Source: Nautilus pompilius (Eukaryota; Mollusca; Cephalopoda; Nautilida; Nautilidae). From it: DNA of 64,000 bases. The stretch's first letter is position 1; the number at the start of each line of letters is the position of its first letter. The position numbers and the translations under genes were made by a program. This document shows, one piece after another, positions 23,879 to 35,974 of this stretch. The stretch covers positions 620,001-684,000 of the forward strand of contig JACATO010000031.1 in the NCBI GenBank assembly GCA_018389105.1. The letters are read 5' to 3'. The notes beneath the pieces were generated by a model. It had not been told where the DNA came from, ran no database searches, and saw only the letters and a list, made by a program, of their open reading frames with translations.

Positions 23879-25918
23879 CCTCTTAAGTGCGTATGACAGG
23901 TATATCTGTCATGACTAAAGGCCATCTTCACCCAGTGCATATGACAGGTAATAATGTCATTTAGGACTGCCTCCCAGTGGGTCACGTGGAATGCGGTCTA
24001 TTTATTATTTTACGGTCAGGTGCTGCCACTAACTGGCCCACTTTCAATGTTGTGTCCACATTTTGCTTACCATAAAAACGACAATGTTGCAGAAAAAATA
24101 CAACTGTCAGAAAAGGTGGTTTTGAACTGTGCTATGGACAGGATGATCTCTTTTTTTGATGATAGTGATGATGATTATAGAGATGAGGGATATTTGCAAA
24201 GTCAGCAGTGAGGATAGTAGTGACAGTGAAACTGAAAGTTATGATAATGTTGTTCCTGCACCACGGAGGTGTGGACAACAACAAATATATAACCAGGACA
24301 GTGTTCCTTGGCATATATATGGTCATGTTAGGGACAGTTTTCCATTTTTTAGGAAATCCAGGAATCAAAGTGAACATTATTGATCAGACTGATCCTTTAG
24401 AATTTGTTGAACAATTCTTTGATGACAATATTGTAGGGTGGATTACCGAACAGACTAACCTTTTTGCTCAGCAAGTCACGCAGAGTAAAGAGAGTGAGCT
24501 AAAAAAAATCATTCATATGCTAATGAGTGGAAAGTAAATGATGCTGAAAAAATAAGGGTTTATCTAGCCTTCCTCTTGTTATAAAGAATTGTATTCAAAT
24601 CAAATCTAAAAATGTACTTTACGAATGAACATATTATTGAAACAATTTTTCTGTGATTCTATGGATAGAGATCCTAATTTGCCTAGAAAATTCAAAGCCA
24701 TTTCCACAGCTTTTTCAGAAAAGATTATCCTCTGTGTATGAACCTGAGCAGAGCATAGCTGTGGGTGAATCTCTAATGCTATGGAAAGGAAGGAAGGTTG
24801 AGGTGGAAGCAGTAAGTCCCATTGAAAAGGTCTTGGTTTGAAATAGAGTCTTACAAATTGTGTGAATCTACATCAGGGTACATAGGGGACTTTGTCTGCC
24901 CAGAAGCTAGTACAGAATTTCGATATGAATATGCAAATGAGCAGCTAATGAGAAATAAGGTTGTGCTCTCCCTTGTCCAACATGTTCTTGAGAAAGGCTA
25001 TTGTATAAATATGAATAATTTCTTTAATTTTCATGCATTTTATGACAAGTTGTGTGAACATAAGACTGATGTTATACAAACTCTCAGAACAAATAGGCAT
25101 GGAGTTCCAAAGGAACTAAGCTCCAAGACACTACAAAAGGGTGAAATCGTGGCAACTTATGGTTCTCAAATGGAGAGATAAGAAAGATGTGTATATGCTT
25201 AGCACCTATTATGATTCTACAACTGTAGAAGTTAGAAGTAGGAATACAAATAAGGTGAAACCAAAGCTATGTGTTGACTACAATGATACAATGGGAGGTA
25301 TTGACTTGAGTTATGCCTTTTTGTCGTCCTATCTGAGTGCAAGGAAGCAGCTGATAAAGTATGCACTAAATTCCTATATTCTATACAAGAAACTGGGTGG
25401 TACTCTAAGCAGGCTAGACTTCATACTGAAATTAGTTGGGAGACTGCTGGAGAAGTATCTCAAGGAAAAAAAACCAAAACCAAAAGGGTGACCATCATTT
25501 GGGGACACTCCTGTATGCTTCACTGCCCATAATTTCCAAGTTTTATACCTCCTACCCTAAAAAAAGGACAAGCCTACTTGCAGATGTCATGTCTGCTTTA
25601 GTAAGAATAAAAGGAAAGAAACTATGTACTGTTGTAGAGGATGTGACAAGCTTCTCTGTGCCTTACCATGCTTTGAAATTTACTATACAGTTTTTAAATA
25701 TGGTGTCCATGCGATATAGTGAAAGAGTTTTCATGAAAAATGGGATTTTTTACTCCTATGTAAGTTAGAACACTTTGTAAGTTTTCTATAACATTTCATG
25801 TACATTAGTTAGAACCAAGACACAGTATATGACATAAAAAGTGAAAATAAGCTCATTTTCAAACATCTCTTCCTCACTGGGTGGGTACTAACAAAAATCT
25901 AATCTCGCACTTAAGAGG
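23879..25918 (+). mobile_element. piggyBac element, 2.04 kb
   Basis: Flanked on both sides by TTAA, with perfect 13-bp inverted ends CCTCTTAAGTGCG. The plus-strand transposase is in pieces: an acidic N-terminus (SSDSETESYDN), then DPLEFVEQFFDD near 24390, then GYIGDFVCPE, GYCINMNNFF, TYYDSTTVEVRS, YNDTMGGIDLS and SSYLSARKQ up to about 25490. About five stops or frame changes are present. The usual MDNFYTS catalytic Asp is Asn here (MNNFF), so the enzyme would be dead even without the breaks. The perfect ends suggest moderate age. Confidence 0.93.
23887..23960 (+). repeat. Subterminal palindromic repeats of the piggyBac copy
   Basis: Two 26-bp units, 23887-23912 and 23935-23960, share GTGC-TATGACAGGTA and end in TGTCAT. 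They are 48 bp apart start to start and match at about 22 of 26 positions. Each is itself near-palindromic (ATGACA with TGTCAT). They are probably transposase binding sites. Confidence 0.75.
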
Positions 25919-26550
25919 TTAATACCCATTATTATTTTTTTTTGCTGTAGTATACCCATAATATACTGTAAATGTATTTCAGTTGTAAGAGAGAGAACTT
26001 TTATGGCTTCTATTGCTACAGAATTCTTTTTATTTGCCCACCACCAATTTTCCTATATAAAAATTAATAAATTCAGAAATTTGCATGTTTAAGGGTTTAT
26101 AAGTTATCCATATAATATGTGAATATAATTTCAGTGGTCAGAAAAGCTATAACTGATATCTTGTTGTCTTGTAGAATAGTTAATGCTGATCATATGATTA
26201 TTGCCTTCACATATACATTGGAAGACAAAAAGAAAGTTAGATAATTCATTGTTATATTATACAATATAAACAACAGAAACCACTACACTATGTGACTCTT
26301 AATTGTAAATATAAAATTTTGTAAAAAAAATATTCCTTTTTAAAAAAACAATAGAACTAATAAATATGCCTGAGATTTTTATCTCCTGTTGTTTCTACCT
26401 AGAAAACTTCATTAAACATTTAAATTTTCTTCTAGATAAATTCTTGTTTGGGCTGCTAACAGTGATTTTCCAAAACTAATCTATATGTAAATCTAAAATG
26501 TATGAACAGCTCTGCACTACTCAATTCTTAATTATTATTTACCTTTTCAG
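25919..26550. other. Intron sequence
   Basis: Nothing recognised. Ends in TTACCTTTTCAG. Confidence 0.6.
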
Positions 26551-26684
26551 AAATTTAGCAATGATTGGTGGATCGGCAGATTAGTGAAGGAAGGCTGTGA
26601 TGTTGGTTTTATTCCAAGTCCTGCCAAACTAGAAAACCTGAAACTACAACAAACAAGCTCAAGCAGAGCAGGCAAATTTTACAG
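26551..26684 (+). CDS. CACNB: Ca-beta exon, SH3 domain second half (134 nt)
   Basis: Phase 0 in, phase 2 out (split codon AG). Encodes [18 protein letters not shown], then [16 protein letters not shown]. The [10 protein letters not shown] and GFIPSP blocks are diagnostic for beta-subunit SH3. The end ([10 protein letters not shown]) begins the HOOK linker. Donor CAG-GTTTGT. Confidence 0.96.
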
Positions 26685-26791
26685 GTTTGTTATGTAAAAT
26701 ATATTGCAGTGTAAAATTTGAGCATTTCCAGTGGATAATCTGAAATTTTTTGGACTCTATGCAAGATCCAATCTTCCTAAAAGCCATAGAA

Positions 26792-29461
26792 CAGGGGTGG
26801 GCAAACTACGGCCTGCGATGTCAATTTGTGCGGTCCAAGACATTCTCTCACAGAATAACACGCTTAACGAGACTACGAGATTTTGCAGCCATGTTTAAAC
26901 AGAAACAGACGATAACAATGGACGTAGTATTATTTTAAAATCTTTTAATATATATATATATGTTAACATATATTTCAAATTTTGTTATCCTAACAATGAG
27001 TGCTACAAAAAAAAAAGGAAAATTGAAGATGAATGCCCTATGTTTAACAATGAATGGATGTACAAATATTTATCTACAAATATTAGAAGTGAAGCAGTGT
27101 GCCTAATATGCCATAACAGTATTGCTGTTTTTAATGAGTACTAGACGACCCGTGAACCCGTTGGGTTCCCATTGTGACAGCGGTTGATGACAAAAAGACG
27201 ACACAATTTTAATTTTATCGAGTGATCAAACTTTACATCAGGAGTCATTGTTTAATGAAGCACGCGTTTAATCACAACATTTGTATTCAAAATAACCGCT
27301 AGCTGCGTCCTATGTCACTGCTCTCGACCAATTAGGATTGGACTTTCCTCGTTCTCGATAAATTAGGACAAAGGCAGCCGCTAAATTCAAACACGGTGGT
27401 TTGCTAGTAATAATTACAAAAGTCTTAATAATTCCATTATTCATTGCCTGATTTAAACAAAACTCGCTACTGCACACCACAGTCGGATGGTGAGTAAGGT
27501 GACCGTAAAACTATAGCGCTTTCTTGCACCATTTAGACGGAGTTTCAGGAACAGACATACATACAAGATCAGAGTTTTAGTAATATATAGATAACTTTGA
27601 AGAGACATTTTCAGACTAAGCACAGAAACATTGGAAGTAATTTATCAGAAAGTGAATTACAGCGAAAAACCAATGACGTGTTGGGAAGTTTAAAACAACA
27701 ACAAACTTCTTTTGTAAAACAAACAGCCATACAAGAAACTGCTACAAAGGCCAGTTTTGTGCTTGCTTATAAAATTGCCAAACATAACAAAGTGTTTTCT
27801 GAAGCAGAATTTTTAAAGGACTGTTTGCTTGATGCTGTCGATGCTGCACGGCCATAAGTCAGAACAAAAATAGAAGCTATATCTTTGTCAAGGAGGACTG
27901 TAGTTCATCGTATTGATGCCATTTCGCAGAATCTGTTAGAACAGCTACTTGAGGCTGGCAAGTCATTCGAGTGGTACTCATTGGCACTAGATGAGAGCGC
28001 TGACATACAAGACACAGCACAACTGCTTGTGTTTAGAGGAATTTACGATAATTTTGCAATTACTGAAGAGTTGCTGTTAGTTGAACCATTGAAGGACACC
28101 ACAACTGGCCAAGATTTGTATGAATGTGTTAAAAACTGCTTGGATGGATCTGGTTTACCTTGGAACGAGTTGGCAGGCATTAAAACAGATGGTGCACCTG
28201 CATTAACAGGAAAACATGTTGGCCTCATAAAGCTGCTTAATGACAAAGTGAAAAGTGAGCATCCACTTCACACTGTGTTATCATTCCATTGCATTATTCA
28301 CCGGGAAAGTCTGTGTAAATCTGTCCTGGATTTCAAACATGTGAATGATCCTGTGGTACTTAATCCGAGCCAGGTGGCTAAATCACAGACAGTTCAGAAA
28401 TCTGCTGGATGATATGGAGTGCGAATACTCAGATGTACTGTATAATAGCAATGTACGCTGGTTAAGCTGGAATCTGAGAGAATAAATTTTGCTCTTTCTT
28501 GAAATGAAGAACATTAGTTGTGAATTTTTAAGTAACATGGAAAAGACAGAATGGGTGTGTGATTTAGCGTTCACAGTTGATATTTTCGACAAACTGAATG
28601 AACTGAACATTAAGTTATAAGGCAAGGGTGTTTTTGCACATGAATTGTTTGTGGAAATTATATCATTTCAAGTGAAACTAGCACTCTTTTCCAAACAACT
28701 AGAGTGAGCACAACTTTATGCATTTTTCCCTTGTTACAGACATGGACTGTCCCACAAGTCTGTTCAGTGAAATACAGTCAGCTGGTATCTGCTTTAAAAG
28801 ATGAGTTTTCAAGGCGGTTTGCTGATTTTAAATCTATGGAAGATCAGTTCAATTTGCTGAGGTACCCCTTTTCATTTAATATTGAAGCAGTATAAAATGA
28901 TCTCCAGTTGGAATTAATTGATCTCCAAGCAGACAATACTCTGAAGGAGAGTTTTAAGAATATGAAACTGACTGAATTCTATGCATCACTCAGTACAGAG
29001 AAGTTTGGTAATTTGAAAAAGTTTGCCAGAAAAATGTGTGCATTCTTTGCTTCAACCTATATTTGTAAACAGACTTTCTCATGTATGAACATTAACAAAT
29101 CAAAGAACAGGTCTGTTCTAACAGACTCAATTTTGCATTCTGTCTTGTGTATAACTACAAGCATGCTGATTCCTGACTACAACAAACCTGTGCAGGATTG
29201 TGTGCAAATGCATAAATCTCACTAAGAGTTTAACTGTTCAATAACATTTATGAAGCAACATAACATTAAATTCAGTTTTATCTGTTACTTTCTTTGTGTA
29301 CCAAATAATACAGTTGTATGAATAATAATTGGATTTTTGTGTGAAAATAACTTTTATTAAATCTATTATTTAGTAAATTTAGTTTTTTGTCAAATGCGGC
29401 CCGCTAGAGACCTTACGGATGTTTCATGTAGCCCTCGGGGAAAAAAGTTTGCTCACCCCTG
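26792..29461 (+). mobile_element. hAT element (GTF2IRD2-like transposase), 2.67 kb
   Basis: Inverted ends CAGGGGTGGGCAAACT / AGTTTGCTCACCCCTG, flanked by imperfect 8-bp duplications (ccatagaa / tcatagat). The plus strand encodes a BED-type finger start (ICHNSIAVFNEY), interrupted by a nested repeat and resuming NLKRHFQTKH. Then come LALDESADIQDTAQLLVF, TTTGQDLYECV, TDGAPALTGKHVG, LSFHCIIHRESLC and the C-terminal dimerisation block near 28910-29200. This is the order of the GTF2IRD2/ZBED-like hAT family. Several stops and shifts (near 27857, 28412 and in 28440-28900) make it inactive. Confidence 0.93.
27140..27591 (+). mobile_element. Nested ~450-bp non-autonomous repeat inside the hAT zinc finger
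   Basis: Removing this block joins FNEY to NLKRHF, the normal finger sequence. The block runs from CTAGACGACCCGTGAACC to the end TTTTAGTAATATATAGAT, is richer in CpG than its surroundings and carries no ORF. Its ends are not inverted repeats. The tail resembles the ends of RTE-type or other short non-LTR repeats, from memory. Class uncertain. Confidence 0.75.
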
Positions 29462-29741
29462 TCATAGATTGTTTAAAATAAATTCATATCTGAGTCTTTG
29501 CCTTTCAACTGTGAAAATATTTTCTTAGTTCAACCTTCATATGGAGGTAGAGACTGAAGCTGTATTATCTTATTACCAACAGACAAACTTAACCCTGTCT
29601 CTCCAGAATCATATAGTTATATTATTTTAATTTATACTAGAGTATAAGGAAATGAGAAGAAAAAAAATTCAGTGTTTCAATAGGAGGAACATTTTTTTCA
29701 TAAACATCATATAAATTATATAATCTCGTTTTCTTTTTCAG
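29462..29741. other. Intron end before the HOOK exon
   Basis: AT-rich, ends TTTTCTTTTTCAG. Nothing else seen. Confidence 0.6.
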
Positions 29742-29821
29742 CAAGACCAATTCTTCTTCAAATATCGATAATTTTTTAAGTAATACATCAACTTCTAGAG
29801 GATCCACACCTCCAACTCCTG
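29742..29821 (+). CDS. CACNB: Ca-beta exon, HOOK linker part 1 (80 nt)
   Basis: Phase 2 in, phase 1 out. Encodes SKTNSSSNIDNFLSN, then TSTSRGSTPPTP, a Ser/Thr-rich flexible stretch. In vertebrates this part of the gene is the site of alternative exons that tune inactivation. The short length and composition suggest the same here. Confidence 0.9.
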
Positions 29822-30677
29822 GTGAGTACAAAAATTTTCTTGAAATCAAGATTGCAAATATAATTCTTTCCATTTCTTTCTTTCTTTTTTTTTAAGTGAA
29901 TTTAGTTTAGTCACTTTGAATAAACTGTCAGATAGGTGTTAAAATACATTAACATTAGCAAAAAAAGTATTTAAAATTTAATGTGTATTTTAAAATTGTT
30001 TCTTTATATTACAGCACAGTTTTTTTGTTGGTCTGTTCAGCCATTCATCAAAGTTGAATGTGTGATGATAAATCTTTTTAGTTGAAACTGGAAATTTTAC
30101 TACTGGCACAATAAGTTATTTCAAAACACTGACTTACAGATGAGTTATTGGTCATGTGTTTACATATAAAAACTAGATGGTTAGTTCAGGCACTCCCCTT
30201 TACCTTGTTAGCAGAATTAATTAATTAGAGAATCGACATTTTTGGTATTATCCTGAGGAGAGTCCATTGGTATTATTAGTTTACAGTAGACATACTTACT
30301 TTTGGCTAGTAAAAGTTGCTGGAGTTAATCTAGAACCTGATATTTTTCATATTTTGACATTTTTCAGACTAACACTTTAGTCTACTGGATCACCAAAACA
30401 CCTGCCCAATTATAGATAGGTTTAAATATCCCAAAAGTTACTTTCTTTCATTAAGGGAAAACAAAACAGGTTCTGCTGTCCTTAAAACTGGGTTTGCTTA
30501 GTATGCTGCATTCCACAGCTGTGTGGATTGCCTCTCTACTTTTTTTTAAGTCATTGCCACTCACTTTTCTAGTTGACCTAGCTGTTCTGTTCTACACTAA
30601 TGGGTCTTTTTTTGTTTGTCACCAGTGTATTCCTAACCACAACCACAGGTGATATAGAGTAAAATATACCCTCAGTG
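29822..30677. other. Intron sequence
   Basis: Nothing recognised up to the hAT insertion. Confidence 0.5.
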
Positions 30678-33494
30678 CAGTGGTTCCAAACCTTTCTCAA
30701 TGCTGGCACCCCATCTGATTTTGAAATGCTATCCCGCACCTTAGAGTTAAAAGTAAAAAAAAAATTGAATATTTTCAGGTCGGATTATTAAGTACCAATT
30801 AATGAGTACATTTAATTAACACCAATTTTTGAAAAGAAGAAAAATACCTATTCTACCAGAAAAGAAAACACGTTATCATGAGTCAAAAATTTATTTTCAC
30901 ACAAATTAGACACATATATTATCGAAAATTCATATCAAATCCAATCAATGTGACATTTGTTCTTGTTTCTTTGCAATTATGTCTGAAATATGTGGTTTCT
31001 TTTTGCTGAGAGTGATGTGCATGTCATGCTGAGCATTGAGGTGATTTTGAAACTTGCTTTTCACATGAAGAGGCGAAAACCCCACTTCGCAAAGATATGC
31101 TATTGCGAAGGGAACAAGTACAGTAAGTGCTTTCTTGGAAATGTTTGGGAATCTGCTATTTGTGATGCCCAAAAATTTTTCAAAGTCTTCACTTCGAAAT
31201 CCATTTTTGTGGCTTGATCATTTTGCATGTCAATTATTTCCTCCTTGAGAGGGTCTTCGTCAGGCATGTCGCTTAACTGAAAGAAAAATGGGTTCCTTAT
31301 CCAGTGGTCGCTGGCTTCCAATTTTCCTGCAGAGAAATAGCCATCAAAGGCATTTAATAGCTGTTCAAGGTGAATGCCTATTGCTGTAGCAACTTCTGGA
31401 AGTAGTGATAACTAAATTTCCCTTCTCAATATTTCTCATCCACAAAGGAATTTTAGCTTTGAAGGAAGCCAATTTTTCATGTGCAATAACTACGTTTTTA
31501 TTACTTCCTTGGAGGGAAATATTTAGTTCATTCAATCGAGTAAATACAAGTTCTGGGGAATCAAATGAAGAAAAGAGATTTACCTTTTGTTCCTTTAAAA
31601 ATGTCTTTATCTTCTCACAAAGCTCAAATATACGTTGCAAGACACGTCCACAGGATAGCCATCTCACCTCCGTGTGGTACAGTAGAACCATGTGTTCAGA
31701 CTCAATGCTTTCATAAAACCCTTGAAATAGACGATGGTTCAGTGAACATCCTTTAATTACGTTAACAATTTTCACACAAGTTGACAAAACGTCTTGCAAA
31801 TTTTTGGTAAATTCTTCGCTGCTAATGCATACCGATGAAGCAGGCAGTGTGTGACACGGACCTCAGGAATTTCCCATCTCATGAGTGCCACGAATCCAGA
31901 CTGATTTCCAAGCATATTAGGAGTACCATCTGTACATATGGAGCCAATGTTGTTCATATCTAATCCATGTTTTAAGAAAAATTCTTTTATGAGGTTGAAC
32001 ACATCTTGGCCTTTTATGGTGGTCTTTAGTGGCTCACAAAATAGAATGTGTTCTAATACATCTTCATTCTTGACATAACAAACAACAGCAATCAGTTGGC
32101 TACAATGTGAAACATCTGTAGATTCATCCAATTGTAATGATATTTTCACAGGAGTCGTCTTGATATCAGTAATCACCTATTTCAAGATGTCTTTGCTCAT
32201 ATCAACTATTCTGTTCCTGATGACATAGACATTGGTACTTGTTGCACCTCTCTTTCCGCAACTTTCCCAGAATGATCTTTACAACTTCAAGGATACATGG
32301 CTTCACTAACTCTTCAGCGATGGTGTGAAGTTTTTTCGCGTTGTCCACCTGATACGCACCTTGATAGGATGCTTCAAGAAGAGGCTTTTCAATTGGTACA
32401 AATCCTAATTTTTGAATAGTTCCTTGATGATCGAAGCATGCTTTCTTCACCTTCAGTGATTCTTCGTCGTGTCCGGCTTCCCTACCACCATGTACTCTGT
32501 TGAAATGTTTGTTGACTTTGGAAGGTTTAAAATTTGCATTTGAAAATATCACTTAACATAAAAAGCATTGAGGTCTTTCCATTCCCATTTCTCTCAGTTG
32601 TACATGTGAATCCAAAACGATAGTAATCATCATTCCACTTTCTTTTCTTCGACATTATGGGTCTCTGAAAAAAATTAACATGAGACGTAAATAGTAGGCG
32701 TATGTGTAATAAAAAAATTTTAAAACAAGAATCACAATAGTGAATTAAATGAAGATCGTAATCAATATTCTGCTCCTGAATTTAGACGTGTGAAGACGCG
32801 TATTCCTTAGATAACAATGTAATAATCCAAACCAGGTAACAAAGTAAATATCCAACACACAGACAACACTTACACTGTTGGGTGCAAAATCCGTTTCAGT
32901 AGCAGAGTTTATAAGGCCTGGTTCCCAGTGGTTTTAACCAATGGGAACATAGCCCAATTACGCCAGTCTCAGTTTGCGTAATAGTTTAAATTCCAGCTTG
33001 GGTTCCCTGCTGCCTGACCCATTGTCCAGGGTGGAGAGACAACAACCTTGGGCCTATGGCCACCAGTCTTGCGCATTGTTTCAATGCCTGAGCAACAGGA
33101 AACCACTGGGGGCTGGCGACACCAGAGCGAGCCAACCCGTAGGGACTATGATGCAATTGGGCGGCCAATGGCTACAACACAAATAACACCAGTACAAAAT
33201 AACATGTGAGCAGCAGAGACCAGTGTGTGTATACGCAGCAAGAGCTGGCAGAAGAGTGAACGTGAATCAGAGTATGAGTTTCAGTTGGTAGCAGTGCATG
33301 CTGCCATCAGCTATGGCGGAAATGCTAGTACATGCTGCTGACAGCAATAATGGAGGGGTACTGAAAGGCAGCGGCTCTACCGATGAATTATTTAGTAAAA
33401 ACGGCAACGGCAAATAAACAAAAAAAGTTATTTTTCTCGACCCTATCCTCGCACCCCAAGAATTAAATACCACACCCCAGGTTGGGAGCCACTG
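30678..33494 (-). mobile_element. hAT element (ZBED5/FAM200-like transposase), 2.82 kb
   Basis: Inverted ends CAGTGGTTCCAAACCTT and CAGTGGCTCCCAACCTG, flanked by imperfect 8-bp duplications (cctcagtg / tcttagtg). The transposase is on the minus strand. It starts near 32655 (MSKKRKWNDDYYRFGF, just after an acceptor-like TTTTTTTCAG), then KPSKVNKHFNRVHGG (finger), SLQLDESTDVSHCSQLI, CEPLKTTIKGQDVF, ICTDGTPNMLG, VTHCLLHRYALAAKNLP, LYHTEVRWLSCGRVLQR and LNELNISLQGSNKNV. Frames break in several places. The GC-rich part at 32950-33400 is the 5' leader and promoter side. Confidence 0.93.
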
Positions 33495-33685
33495 TCTTAG
33501 TGACTTATATATTGAATTTCTTTGCAGATTTGAGCTAATGTTAAGTTTCTTTAATGTATGGAATCTCAATCTGTTCTTTTGCAGATGTTAATCTGTTTGA
33601 CTGCTATCTTATCTGATGTTACTCTTCTGTTTCATGTTCTGCATCCTGACATTCTTTTTGCTATTGTTGTAAAGGCATGCAACTA
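33495..33685. other. Short AT-rich spacer between hAT and pogo copies
   Basis: No feature seen. Confidence 0.5.
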
Positions 33686-35966
33686 CCATAAAGTGCCATA
33701 TATTATACACTATTGTATGTAATACACACGATCTGTAAAAACCCCAAAAAACACAATTCCCGTTAATACACGGGCATGTTTAGCTCATATTTCAGGTGCC
33801 ATCAGATTTGGCCAACCTGAAGGAGAATGGGTGTTATACAACAGACAAATGGCCATCTTCAACTTAAAATCAGCTTGAGAAATTACAATTTCTTTCCTTT
33901 AGTGGGGCCATCTGGAATAAACTAAATGTGGAGATATTTTATGGGATGTACATAATAGTTTCACAAAAATCCGAAAAAATTCACTCCTCAGCTGCAGTAG
34001 TGACCTGGTAAATCAAATTATTGGAATGCACAAATCAGATTTTCATGAATACCTCAGGCATTACAATATAGTGTTCAGAGGTCTTCATGAAAAAATTCCA
34101 TTTCAATTACTATGCCACCCTTGTTTATTATGCCACCTCATCTACTATGCCATGGAATAGTGACCAAAATATTACAGTAACATGTATATAAACTCCACAT
34201 GGGGATAATCTTCATTCAGTGCCTGTTTCTACACACTGTTAGACACTACCAAGCTGCCAACGTGACGTATGAACTATACTGCTGTAGATAAACTCCAAAT
34301 GATCAACTATGCAGGTGAACACAGCAACAGAGCTGCAGCCCAAAGGTTTGGAGTGAATGGGGCCAACATCAGGTCCTGGCGACATTCTCAGGAGAAGATT
34401 GAAGCCGTGCCGTGTTCAAAACGTGCCCTAGGGGGCAAGTGTGCAGCCTATCCCAAGCTTGAGAAGGGGGTACTTCGTCGCTGAAAGGCACATGTAGGGT
34501 GTGGAGGTTTCCACCACAAAGATATGCATGCATGCACTTTCTGTCTACAAAACTCAAAAAAAAACTCAGTCTGTGCCTGACTTTAAGGTATCTCAGAAAT
34601 GATGTGCATGCTTCATGACCTGTAACCAACTGAGCATATGCCAGCAGACTACCATTGCCCAGAAGCTATCTGATGATTACGAAGATCAGCTGTTGAAGTA
34701 CCAACAGTTTGTCATCACACTGAGAAAGCAACATGACTACCCCCTAAGTCTCATGGGGAATGCCAACTAGATGTACATGATGTTCAACCATCCCTACAAC
34801 AGCACAGTAATCCCCACCAGGTCAAAGACCATCACCATGAAGACGACTGGCCACGAGAAGACCTGCTTCACTGTCAAACTGGGGTGTATGACTGACGGAA
34901 GTAAACTCCCACCATATGTCATCTTCAAGAGGAAGATTATACCAAAGGAACAGTTCCTCAGTGGTGTTGATGCCAAGGGGTGGATGGATGAAGCTGTCAC
35001 ACTAGACTGGGTGAACACCATGTGGGGCAGACAGGGTATGCTGCACTGCAAGCTTCTGTTGCTGGATGCCTTCGATGAAGACAGCTCTGAAGAACTCTGG
35101 CACAGACCTCGCCATCATCCCCGGGGAAATGACATCCATACTGCAGTTCATGGACATAGCTTGCAATCACCCAGTCAAGCATGGGGTCCAGCAGAGGTGG
35201 AATACATGGATGATGAAGGGTGAACACACCCTCACCGCCACTGGTCACATGCGCCAACCTGACATGCCCACCATTACTACCTGGATCAGAAATGCCTGGG
35301 AAGAAGTCAACCCCGAGACCAAGAAGGGATTCCTCAGTTGCTGCCTGTCCAATGCTATGGACAGAACTGAAGATGACATCCTGTGGTGTGAGCTGAAGGG
35401 TGATGTGGCAGTAGAAGCATCAGAGGGCAATGACAATATCTACATGACTGATGAACAGTTCTTGCAGTGGAGGGAAGAAGACAACGGGGATGAGTTTGAT
35501 AGGTTTTAATCTAGACATACATCATATCAATGCATCTCACTTATCCTGCATTATGTTTATCGATTTCATCGAATTTCAATAAAATTGAGAAAAAAATATT
35601 ACTGGCGTTTTTGTTTTTGCGGTTAAATTTTACACAGAGTTTCAGTATGAACTGAACTTCCTGTTCTGTTTCTACCCATTTCATTGCCAATATCAGTGAT
35701 ACTCAACCCAGTGACATTCAATACTCATATCTCCCAAAACACACAAAACAAGACACGAACAACTATCTTTTAATGATGTTCAGTCAAATTTCTACGTGGG
35801 ATTTTCTAATGTGTATGTATGTATTATTGCTCGCTCATCTGTCACTGGCGATGGCCCCAGCAGTCTAGAAAAAAGTCTGCGGTCTGATATCTTGTATAAT
35901 GCGCACCCAATTTTGAAAGGGTAAATTTTCTTGAAAACACCACGTATAATGCACAGCACTTTACGG
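33686..35966 (+). mobile_element. pogo-like (CENP-B/Tigger type) transposon, 2.28 kb
   Basis: TA-flanked, with inverted ends CCATAAAGTGCC and CCGTAAAGTGCT, both followed by a TTATAC block. The plus-strand transposase starts at 34269 with a CENP-B-type helix-turn-helix (YTAVDKLQMINYAGEHSN, RFGVNGANIRSW). It continues with a DDE core: MTDGSKLPPYVIFKRK, LLLLDAFDED, AIIPGEMTSILQFMDIACN and the end TWIRNAWEEVNPETKKGF to 35509. The first catalytic region reads GNAN-stop-MYMMFNHP where GNADxTPVxFDMP is usual, so the catalytic Asp is lost. Roughly four breaks. Confidence 0.9.
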
Positions 35967-35974
35967 TATTCATT

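Noticed and set aside
32974-33186. 70-codon ORF, plus strand
   Set aside because: It lies in the GC-rich leader side of the hAT copy, opposite its transposase. No family features.
34369-35436. Antisense ORFs of 63-86 codons
   Set aside because: Shadows of the pogo transposase on the other strand.
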